Shown piece after piece: positions 49,987 to 57,326 of a stretch of 64,000 nucleotides of DNA. The stretch is taken from contig NZ_CP109460.1 of the NCBI RefSeq assembly GCF_036227565.1, positions 3,658,001-3,722,000 on the forward strand, given 5' to 3'. Under the pieces are notes generated by a model. That model searched no databases, was not told the DNA's origin, and saw nothing but the letters and a program-made list of their open reading frames with translations. Source of the DNA: Streptomyces sp. NBC_01454. Lineage in GTDB: Bacteria; Actinomycetota; Actinomycetes; Streptomycetales; Streptomycetaceae. The translations under genes and the position numbers were made by a program. Each line of letters starts with the position of its first letter. Position 1 is the stretch's first letter.

Positions 49987-50705
49987 CCGACAACAACACC
50001 CCCCAGGACGCCCGATTCGTCGCCCACCACAGCATCCTCCAGTTCGACACCCAGCACCCCTTCGCCCTCAAATCGATGCTCGACGTCCACGAGATGCACC
50101 GCACCGTCATGTGCGGCTTCTACGGCTGGGTTCCCATCGAAGAGCAGGGCCCCCGCGCCGCGATGGGCGTCCTCTCCACCTGGACCGTCGACCTCAAGAA
50201 CGATCGCCTCGTTCTTGTCGTCCAACACCGCACACCCGCCGACTGGTCACAAATCCCCACCGATGCCCTCGTCGACAAGCCCAAAACCCTCCCCGTCGAC
50301 ATGACCATCCGCGCCGGCGACACCTACGGCTTCCGCACCGTCGTCAACCCCATCCACCACCGCCCCGGCAACAAAACCCCCGACGGACGCTCCCGCCGCT
50401 TGGCCCACAAGACCCCCACCCACGTCAGCAAGTGGTTCACCGACCGCCTACAAGCCCCTGGGCAACCCCCGACCGCCCCCAACGGCATCACCCGCATCGG
50501 CGCCACCACCGACTCCACCAAACTTGCCGTACGCATGCTCCCCACCATCGGCTCAGCACACCCCAAACGCCGCAACCTCAAAGTCGCCCGCGCCGAAATC
50601 GCCGGCCAACTCACCGTCACCGACCCGACCGCCCTGACCTCCACCCTCGCTGCTGGCATCGGCAAAGCCCGTGCCTACTCCACCGGCCTGCTGCTTCTGC
50701 GGTAA
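49983..50705 (+). CDS. cas6e: Cas6e (CasE), crRNA-processing endonuclease
   Basis: 240 residues, two ferredoxin-like halves, with the C-terminal Gly-rich signature AAGIGKARAYSTGLLLLR that binds the repeat hairpin. His residues near the N-terminus (VAHHSI, HEMHRTVM) are candidates for the catalytic His. It cuts the repeat 3' of the hairpin and stays bound. Array R1 begins 36 bases after its stop; cas1 and cas2, which usually come next in type I-E operons, are absent. Confidence 0.94.
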   Translation: MTDNNTPQDARFVAHHSILQFDTQHPFALKSMLDVHEMHRTVMCGFYGWVPIEEQGPRAAMGVLSTWTVDLKNDRLVLVVQHRTPADWSQIPTDALVDKPKTLPVDMTIRAGDTYGFRTVVNPIHHRPGNKTPDGRSRRLAHKTPTHVSKWFTDRLQAPGQPPTAPNGITRIGATTDSTKLAVRMLPTIGSAHPKRRNLKVARAEIAGQLTVTDPTALTSTLAAGIGKARAYSTGLLLLR

Positions 50706-50741
50706 CGTCCGTCGTCGCGTCCGCCGCAGACAGGTCAGCGG

Positions 50742-51739
50742 CTGCTCCCCGCACCCGCGGGGATGTTCCCGGGGAACAGCGCCACGCTGGCCGAGGTCCC
50801 GGCTGCTCCCCGCGCCCGCCGGGATGTTCCCGTCGCGCAACGCCTGTCCGTGGCCCTGGTGCACTGCTCCCGCGCCCGGGATGTTCCCGCGGTGTGGCGT
50901 ACGTATGTCGCAACCCCGTGCTGCTCCCCGCGCCCGCGGGGCCCCTCCGACCGCCGACGGCCGGAGGTCGACGCGTTCTGCTCCCCACCCGCGCGGGGAT
51001 GGTCCCTGGAAGGCGAAGATGCCTGTCGCCACGTTGGGCTGCTCCCCGCCCGCGCGGGGATGGTCCCGTCACGATGCCAGGTGGAATCCTCTCGAGCATC
51101 TGCTCGCCGCATGTGCGGGGATGGTCCCGGCAATCGCTACGATCCGACCGCCAAACTGCTCTGCTCCCCGTGCCCGCGGGGATGGTCCCACCGTCACGCT
51201 GCCCCGCTCGAAGAGTGCGGGCTGCTCCCCGCGCCTACGGGGATGGTCCCATCGTCCGGCGCAACGAGTGGAGCGAGGTGACCTGCTCCCCGCACGCGCG
51301 GGGATGGTCCCCGGCTCAGGTCCATCGCGAGCTCCAGGCCCCACTGCTCCCCGCTCCCGCGGGGATGTTCCCAACCACCTGCAGTGGTTCGTGTCGTGGA
51401 TCGCCCTGCTCCCCGCGCCCGCGGGGATGTTCCCCCGGCCGGGTAGGCAACCGACCACGGGCGCCCCTGCTCCCCGTGCCCGCGGGGATGAACCCACCGC
51501 GCGCACAGGAGCGCGTCGGCTGCTCACCTGCTCCCCGCACGCGCGGGGGTGGACCCTGCGGAGGCTGGCGTCAGCATGCGCAAGTAGCCTGCTCCCCGCG
51601 CCCGCGGGGATGTTCCCGGTCCGGCCAGGGACTGCTCCTGGTGGACGAGCTGTTCCCCGCCCGCGCGGGGATGGCCCCATCCGGTGTGGGATCAGCACGG
51701 TCCTCTCCGCCTGCTCCCCGCGCCCGCGGGGATCGCCCG
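50742..51739 (+). CRISPR. CRISPR array R1, about 17 repeats
   Basis: Repeats of the form CTGCTCCCCGCGCCCGCGGG then GATG(G/T)TCCC, spaced 61 bases, transcribed rightward. The first is 36 bases after cas6e with no leader between. Repeats 3-5 (50864, 50921, 50978) are decayed: one is only 25 bases and one has lost the 3' half. The last (51711) ends GATCGCCCG, the degenerate form found at every junction to a leader. Confidence 0.95.
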
Positions 51740-51870
51740 AGCTCCACGCCGGCGGTGCGCCGTTAAAGGCGCCCAGCTGAAATGGAACGACGCGAATGTC
51801 ATGAATGTTGGAGTTGGTGAAAGTGGTTCAAATCCGCGTTGTGCGCGTGTAACGATGCAGGTCACGAAGA
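51740..51870 (+). promoter_or_regulatory. CRISPR leader copy 1 (right)
   Basis: 131 bases between array R1 and R2, starting AGCTCCACGCC and ending GTCACGAAGA. It is the reference for the other four copies; most differences among them lie in the middle third, while the 40 bases next to the repeat are almost invariant. Confidence 0.9.
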
Positions 51871-52082
51871 CTGCTCCCCGCACCCGCGGGGATGTTCCCT
51901 CCACCTTCCCCGGCATCCCGATCGGTCGTTCCTGCTCCCCGCATCCGCGGGGATGGCCCCATCCGCACCTACGGCGGCGGCGTCCTCGACGACTGCTCCC
52001 CGCGCCCGCGGGGATGGTCCCGACAAGGTGGCCGCGGCCGCCGTCATCCGCGACTGCTGCCCGCGCCCGCGGGGATCGCCCG
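51871..52082 (+). CRISPR. CRISPR array R2, 4 repeats
   Basis: Repeats at 51871, 51932, 51993 and 52054; the last has CTGCTGCCC and the GATCGCCCG end. Three unique spacers of 32 bases. Confidence 0.93.
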
Positions 52083-52213
52083 AGCTCCACGCCGGCGGTG
52101 CGCCGTTAAGAGCGCCCAGCTGAGCTGGAACGACGTGAATGTCATGGATTCCGGAGTTGGTGAAAGTGGTTCAAATCCGCGTTGTGCGCGTGTAACGATG
52201 CAGGTCACGAAGA
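52083..52213 (+). promoter_or_regulatory. CRISPR leader copy 2 (right)
   Basis: 131 bases, same length and same final 45 bases as copy 1; small differences such as GTTAAGAGCGCC against GTTAAAGGCGCC. Confidence 0.9.
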
Positions 52214-52669
52214 CTGCTCCCCGCACGCGCGGGGATGGTCCCTGGTGGGCGGTGATGGCGGCTTGCTTGCTGGCCTGCTCCCCGCACGCGCGGGGATGGT
52301 CCTTCGATGCACGCCGACCCTCGCACGGTGCACCGCTGCTCCCCGCGCCCGCGGGGATGGTCCCGCGTCGGTGCGGTTGCCATGAGTCCGTGTTGTCTGC
52401 TCCCCGCGCCCGCGGGGTTGGTCCCGTCTGGCTTCAGGCTGCGAACGTTGTCCTCACCTGCTCCCCGCACCCGCGGGGATGTTCCCATCTGGGGATCGGT
52501 CGAGAAGAGCGACCCGACCTGCTCCCCGCGGCCGCGGGGATGTTCCCGCGGCTTGGTGGTCGGCCTCGCCTCGGCCGTCCTGCTCCCCGCGTCCGCGGGG
52601 ATGGTCCGAGGTCCAGCACCAGGCACGTCACGATCGCCGCTTGCTCCCCGCGCCCGCGGGGATCGCTCG
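52214..52669 (+). CRISPR. CRISPR array R3, 8 repeats
   Basis: Eight repeats at 61-base intervals from 52214 to 52641; the last begins TTGCTCC and ends GATCGCTCG. Centre of repeats varies (CACGCGCG, CGCCCGCG, CGGCCGCG) while pairing of the hairpin is kept. Confidence 0.95.
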
Positions 52670-52800
52670 AGCTCCACGCTGGCAGTGCGCTGTTGAGAGC
52701 GCCCAACTGGACTGGAACAACGTGAATGTCATGAATGCCGGAGTCGGTGGAAGTGGTTCAAATCCGTGTCGTGCGCGTGTAACGATGCAGGTCACGAAGT
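52670..52800 (+). promoter_or_regulatory. CRISPR leader copy 3 (right)
   Basis: 131 bases; the most diverged copy, with about a dozen differences to copy 1, including GAGTCGGTGGAAG for GAGTTGGTGAAAG and T as the last base before the repeat. Confidence 0.9.
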
Positions 52801-53683
52801 CTGCTCCCCGCATGCGCGGGGATGGTCCCGTCGGGGTAGAGATCGGACTCGTCCAGAGCCTCTGCTCCCCGCATGCGCGGGGATGGTCCCGTCGGGGTAG
52901 AGATCGGACTCGTCCAGAGCCTCTGCTCCCCGCATGCGCGGGGATGGTCCCGCCCGAGGCAAGCTGCCGCGCGCTGGCACAGGCTGCTCCCCGCATGCGC
53001 GGGGATGGTCCCTCTTCGTCTGGTGGCGGGGGCGGTTCGGGTGTCTGCTCCCCGCATGCGCGGGGATGGTCCCTCGGCGCAGTACGAGAGGTCGCCCTTG
53101 AAGTTCTGCTCCCCGCACCCGCGGGGATGGTCCCCAGTTCCAGCTCCCGGGCCCGCAGCTCCTCAACTGCTCCCCGCGCCCGCGGGGATGTTCCCGACTA
53201 CGAGACCTACCTCGATCTCGACCCTGACTGCTCCCCGCGTCCGCGGGGATGGTCCCGGTGAGCGATGTGAAGAACTCGGGCTTGATGGCTGCTCCCCGCG
53301 TCCGCGGGGATGGTCCCTGGACGGCTGCGGCGCTCTGCCGGGTGGCGGTCTGCTCCCCGCGCCCGCGGGGATGGTCCCAACGCCGACGGCATCGCGATGA
53401 GGAGCGGCGCCTGCTCCCCGCGTCCGCCGGGATGGTCCCCCCGAGCCGTCCGTTCGCTTCAAGGTCCTGCACTGCTCCCCGCACCCGCGGGGATGTTCCC
53501 GCCATCCTCACCGCCCAGGCGACCGGCGCCGACTGCTCCCCGCACGTGCGGGGATGGTCCCGCCGACCGCAGAGACAGAAACGCGCCCATCGTCTGCTCC
53601 CTGCACGCGCGGGGATGGTCCCAGCTTCGACGAGTTCACGCGGCTCGACGAGGTCTGCTCCCCGCGCCCGCGGGGATCGCCAG
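52801..53683 (+). CRISPR. CRISPR array R4, 15 repeats, duplicated spacer
   Basis: Fifteen repeats from 52801 to 53655. The first two spacers (52830-52861 and 52891-52922), leader-proximal, are identical. The first five repeats share the form CCCCGCATGCGCGGGG. The last repeat ends GATCGCCAG. Confidence 0.95.
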
Positions 53684-53814
53684 AGCTCCACGCCGGCAGT
53701 GCGCGGTTAAGAGCGCCCAGACGAACTGGAACGACGTGGATGCCCTGAATGTCGGAGTTGGTGAAAGTGGTTCAAAACCGTGTCGTGCGCGTGTAACGAT
53801 GCAGGTCACGAAGA
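53684..53814 (+). promoter_or_regulatory. CRISPR leader copy 4 (right)
   Basis: 131 bases with GTTCAAAACCGTGTCGTGCG, which is closer to the left-side leader (GTTCAAAAACGTGTCG) than to copies 1 and 2. Confidence 0.9.
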
Positions 53815-54881
53815 CTGCTCCCCGCGTCCGCGGGGATGGTCCCACCAGCACGAGCACCCCCGTTCTCGAAGTCGACTGCTCCCCGCGTCCGCGGGGATGG
53901 TCCCCGCTCCAGCTGCCTGACGATGCCGGCCTTGCCCTGCTCCCCGCGTCCGCGGGGATGGTCCCTGGGGTTGAGCCGCCGCGCATAGTCCTGGGCGCTG
54001 CTCCCCGCGCCCGCGGGGATGGTCCCTGCGCCGCGCTCATCCGAATGTCCTGCACTTCCTGCTCCCCGCGCCCGCGGGGATGGTCCCTCGTTCTGGCCGG
54101 TGTCGGGGTTGTAGACCGGCTGCTCCCCGCGCCCGCGGGGATGGTCCCGCCTTGGCGACCTCGGCGACCTCGGCGGTGATCTGCTCCCCGCGCCCGCGGG
54201 GATGTTCCCAGCCTTGCCCTGGGCGGGCTCGGGTCGGGCAACTGCTCCCCGCGCCTGCGGGATGGTCCCCCTGCACAGTGACCGGAGTTGCGTGCGGCCG
54301 GCTGCTCCCCGTGCCCGCGGGGATGGTCCCGTCCACCTCAACAGGAATAACCTGGTCGTGATCTGTTTCCCCGCGCCCGCGGTGGATGGTCCCACCGCGT
54401 CGATCCGACCGCCCAGGGCGCCGGCCTGCTCCCCGCACACGCGGGGATGGTCCCAGGACGCCCTGGGTGGAGTTGCCGAAGTCCCGCTGCTCCCCGCGTC
54501 CGCGGGGATGATCCCGGCGCCAATCCCCGCGCCGTGGAGTTCGACCCCTGCTCCCCGCGTCCGCGGGGATGGTCCCACCGACGGCGGGGACCGGGACTCT
54601 CTGGGGCTCTGCTCCCCGCACGCGCGGGGAGGGTCCCGTGGTGTCGGTGTCCCACTCGGTGACGATGTCCTGCTCCCCGCACGCGCGGGGATGGTCCCGC
54701 ACCGCGGGTCGGGTCGTCCGGCTAAGACCGCTGCTCCCCGCGTCCGCGGAGATGGTCCCGGTCTCGGCGGGGGTGGCAAGGCCTACCCCGGCTGCTCCCC
54801 GCGTCCGCGGGGATGGTCCCGAACCACGACAGTCGCCACCACCCCGGTGGTACTGCTCCCCGCACACGCGGGGGTGCTCCC
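53815..54881 (+). CRISPR. CRISPR array R5, about 18 repeats
   Basis: About 18 repeats from 53815 to 54853. Leader-proximal repeats are uniform (CCGCGTCCGCGG). Toward the distal end repeats decay: one lacks a base (54243), one begins TTTCCCC with an extra base (54363), and the last (54853) reads GGGGGTGCTCCC. The sequence after the last repeat resembles a chromosomal amidohydrolase gene. Confidence 0.95.
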
Positions 54882-54922
54882 CAAGAACGAACTGCACGCC
54901 GCTGAACAGGAAGTCCATCATC
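54882..54922 (+). other. Post-array segment resembling an amidohydrolase gene
   Basis: Bases 54896-54922 match 62084-62110 of the amidohydrolase gene in this window at 26 of 27 positions. On the minus strand both encode MMDFLFSGV. The match runs past the 32-base length of a spacer, so it may be a gene remnant rather than, or as well as, a terminal spacer. Nothing else is seen up to 55103. Confidence 0.55.
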
Positions 54923-55103
54923 AGATGCTGAAACATTGGGGCCTGTCACACCGGTCACAGCGTCACAGACCGCTTCGTTGAGCCGCAAACGACCGTGACC
55001 GGGAGTGACACCCCCCTGTTTCAGGGTTCCTCCCCCGCCCCAACGCAGACGCCCGTACGATCGTGCAGTCATCTTCAGGAGTACGGCTGACCAGGGGGAA
55101 CCG

Positions 55104-55658
55104 GTGGACACGGGCGGCCAGCTCATCACGATCGCAGCTGTGCTGCTCGGCGCATTGAGCACTCACCTGACCACGTGGTTCATGGAGCGCAGCCGCAAGA
55201 AACACGAACGCTCCGTTCGCTGGGACGAACGGAAGCTGGCGGCCTACGAGAACTACATAGATGTTGTGCGCGCGTGCATCTTCCTGTCTGTGCAGCTCTA
55301 CGAGGCCAGGGAAGGCCTCCGTGAGAGCGACCAGACCGACCGCGAGATACTCGCCGAGTTGCATGATGCGGCCCGCCTCAGGGGTCGCGTCTTCGAACGC
55401 ATCATGCTCCTCGCCGGCGACAACGTCATTGAGGCAGCACACAAGCTGAACGAGGTGGCCCTGCAGCTGGACTGGCAGGCAAACGGCAAGGTCACCGGCA
55501 CCCTGGCCGAGTGGCGAGATCGAAACCGCATTGTCTTCGCAACGATCAACGCATTCCACGATGCCGCACGCGAAGACCTCGGAGTCAGCGGCAGCGTCAC
55601 GGGTGAACATCACCCTCAACGGGACCTCCTGCTCCCCCCGCAACAGCGGAACTCCTGA
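55104..55658 (+). CDS. Membrane-anchored hypothetical protein
   Basis: GTG at 55104 after AGGGGGAA; 184 residues. One N-terminal membrane helix (LITIAAVLLGALSTHLTTWFM) is followed by a charged cytoplasmic helical domain (ERSRKKHERSVRWDERKLAAYENYIDVVRAC). This topology is common in streptomycete orphan proteins of unknown function. No domain named. It is the first gene after the CRISPR block. Confidence 0.7.
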   Translation: MDTGGQLITIAAVLLGALSTHLTTWFMERSRKKHERSVRWDERKLAAYENYIDVVRACIFLSVQLYEAREGLRESDQTDREILAELHDAARLRGRVFERIMLLAGDNVIEAAHKLNEVALQLDWQANGKVTGTLAEWRDRNRIVFATINAFHDAAREDLGVSGSVTGEHHPQRDLLLPPQQRNS

Positions 55659-55818
55659 TTCCTTCCAGTGAAACACGCTGAACACCCGTGAATCTCTGGC
55701 CTATTGAGCGGCGAGCTGCCACCCTGCCAGACGCCTCGTCGACCCCTTCGGCAAATGCGCCTGCGCGCGGGGTACCGGCATTCAGCGGGCTGTCCGATGA
55801 CAGACAGGGAGTAGGCCG

Positions 55819-56370
55819 ATGACTGAGCGCAACGAAGGCGAACAGCAGGCAGCGGCTGCGGCCCTCAGGAAGGGCCATGCCGCGCGCGCGGAGAGCGCTG
55901 CGGCTCGGGCGGCGGCACTCAGCCGGTACGTCGAGCAGCACGCATCCGACGGTCACGCAGACGCAGTCTGGAAAGCCGCCCACGCTGCTCGTGTGGCAGC
56001 TCAAGCCCTTGCGGTGTTCGCCGAGAACTCCGCCGACGCAGCAGCAGAATCGCGTTGCGCCAGGAATGCGGCCGCGGCCGCCGCGCAGGCCTCCCAGATG
56101 GGTCAACTCGTTGCAGCCGACACCGACCATGCCGGCGCCGCGCTTGAGCTTGCTCTGAAGGCTGCCTTCAAAGCGTCGCAAGCGGCGGGGGCAGCGGCAG
56201 GAGCACCCTATGGCGGGGCTCGCGAGGAACTGAACGCCGCTGCGGATGTGGCTGAGGCAGACGCCGTCTCCGCTGCTACGCAGGCAGGCTGGATCCGCCC
56301 GGGCGAGTCCGTGCCGAGCGTGGACATCGGCGTCCGAAGTAGTGAAGTGCTGTCGATGCTCCACTTCTGA
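55819..56370 (+). CDS. Ala-rich hypothetical protein
   Basis: A 183-residue protein, over a third Ala, predicted almost entirely helical in residues 1-140 (AAAALRKGHAARAESAAARAAALSRYVEQ and similar), with a distinct end VPSVDIGVRSSEVLSMLHF. No family recognised. It is the last gene of the element before attR. Composition resembles surface or stress-related helical proteins, which is not evidence of function. Confidence 0.6.
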   Translation: MTERNEGEQQAAAAALRKGHAARAESAAARAAALSRYVEQHASDGHADAVWKAAHAARVAAQALAVFAENSADAAAESRCARNAAAAAAQASQMGQLVAADTDHAGAALELALKAAFKASQAAGAAAGAPYGGAREELNAAADVAEADAVSAATQAGWIRPGESVPSVDIGVRSSEVLSMLHF

Positions 56371-56454
56371 CTGAGCCGTGCACTTCAGGTTCTGTGCGGC
56401 TGACGGCAGGCTCTTCGGTCCGCTGAGAGGGCGTCTTCGCCAGTGACTCCCCGG

Positions 56455-56476
56455 GGAGTGAGCGGGGAGTGGATCA
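56455..56476 (+). repeat. Subterminal 22-bp direct repeat, right copy
   Basis: Exact copy of 8261-8282 in the same orientation, 101 bases before attR. Candidate integrase arm-binding site or part of the ancestral att context. Confidence 0.6.
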
Positions 56477-56576
56477 AGAAAAGCGGTCCACCGGCCACTG
56501 CCCGAGACCAACGCAAAACAACGCCCTGACCTGCACCGGAGCAGAAACCGCCTGGTCACGACGTTGTCCGTACTTA

Positions 56577-56623
56577 GTTCGGGACGAAGAGGTCGTGGGT
56601 TCAAATCCCGCCACCCCGACTGA
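56577..56623 (+). repeat. attR, 47-bp core
   Basis: Exact copy of 8144-8190: the 3' part of tRNA-Pro without its 5' half, so it encodes no functional tRNA. The sequence following it (hairpin) should be the original chromosomal continuation of the tRNA gene. Confidence 0.95.
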
Positions 56624-56632
56624 GAAGTAGCA

Positions 56633-56671
56633 GATCAGGCCCGGTTTCCGGAAACGGAAACCGGGCCTGAT
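56633..56671 (+). terminator. Original hairpin terminator of tRNA-Pro
   Basis: GATCAGGCCCGGTTTCCG and its complement around GAAA. It differs in several paired positions from the hairpin at 8200-8241 but keeps the pairing, consistent with equivalent function. Confidence 0.75.
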
Positions 56672-57326
56672 GCGTTCTCCGCTCGGGTGGGGGAGAAGGC
56701 CGGGGAGAAGGTCTGGAAGAAGGCGGGGAGCGGAACGTGACATGCGCGCCCGCGAGCGCCACCCGCTGACGCTCCTTCAGGGGCTTTTCCTCGCGCGCCG
56801 GGCACGACATCGAAGTGATCCGCGCCACAGCCGGCAGGCGGAGACAACGCCGCCCGTCCGAGGAGCACTTGACCGCCACGGCGTCCGGGACCGCACGTCC
56901 TCCCCCACGCCGCGCCGTTCGGTGCCGGTCCCTCCCCTCGTGGGGACCGGTACCGAAGGGCGCGGCTGCGCCGATCCGCGCCCCCCGTACCGGCGCGGAT
57001 CGAGCATGGCGGGACCCGTGGTCGGCGCGGCGGCAGTCCCCGGGCGGGACCGGCGCGCCACGGGGTCGCACGCTCCTGCGCCGGGACCGTGACCGCCGGC
57101 GTCACTCCGGCGGAAGCTACGAGACCTCGCCCCAGGGGTTGTCTTTCCGAGCGCCGGGCTGTGGCCTGTGAGGGCGACGCCGCATTGTTGCGCTGCTGCG
57201 TCGTGATCCTGTCAGGTGTGGCTCCCCCCGAGGAGCTTCCGGCATCGGGCCGACGGCATCGTCGCAGGTCAGCCAGATAAGGTGAGTTTTCCGGTCCGGA
57301 TGTCCAGGCGCGGGGGGAAGTAAGGA
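56672..57326. other. Long gap without supported gene
   Basis: About 650 bases. Open frames exist on both strands but are Arg/Pro/Ser-rich, overlap one another and lack ribosome-binding sites, so I call none. Decayed sequence beside the integration site is likely. The promoter of the next gene should be near 57250-57300. Confidence 0.5.

Larger units (their letters stand above)
8144..56623. mobile_element. Integrated AICE-like element with lasso peptide and CRISPR cargo
   Basis: The element is defined by an exact 47-bp direct repeat at 8144-8190 (inside tRNA-Pro) and 56577-56623. It begins with integrase and excisionase next to the left repeat, followed by replication, transfer and regulatory genes in AICE order, and ends with cargo. 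A further 22-bp direct repeat (8261-8282 and 56455-56476) lies just inside each end. At 48.5 kb it is much larger than the AICEs I know of, usually about 10-25 kb. It could be one large element or a core plus material acquired stepwise; no third copy of the att core is visible inside, which argues against simple tandem insertion. Confidence 0.88.

Noticed and set aside
51740..53814. CRISPR leaders contain GGTTCAAATCC, similar to the tRNA T-loop of the att core
   Set aside because: Only 11 bases agree and the flanks do not pair as a T arm; copy 4 and the left leader differ there. Probably coincidence.
50111..54981. Many open frames of 100-550 codons over the right arrays
   Set aside because: Same artefact: repeat unit translated as SPRPRGW, PAPAGM or GTIPAGAGS. 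The 61-base period shifts frames regularly.
56670..57092. 140-codon plus-strand frame between attR and the WD40 gene
   Set aside because: Arg/Pro-rich, no ribosome-binding site, overlaps equally long frames on the other strand.
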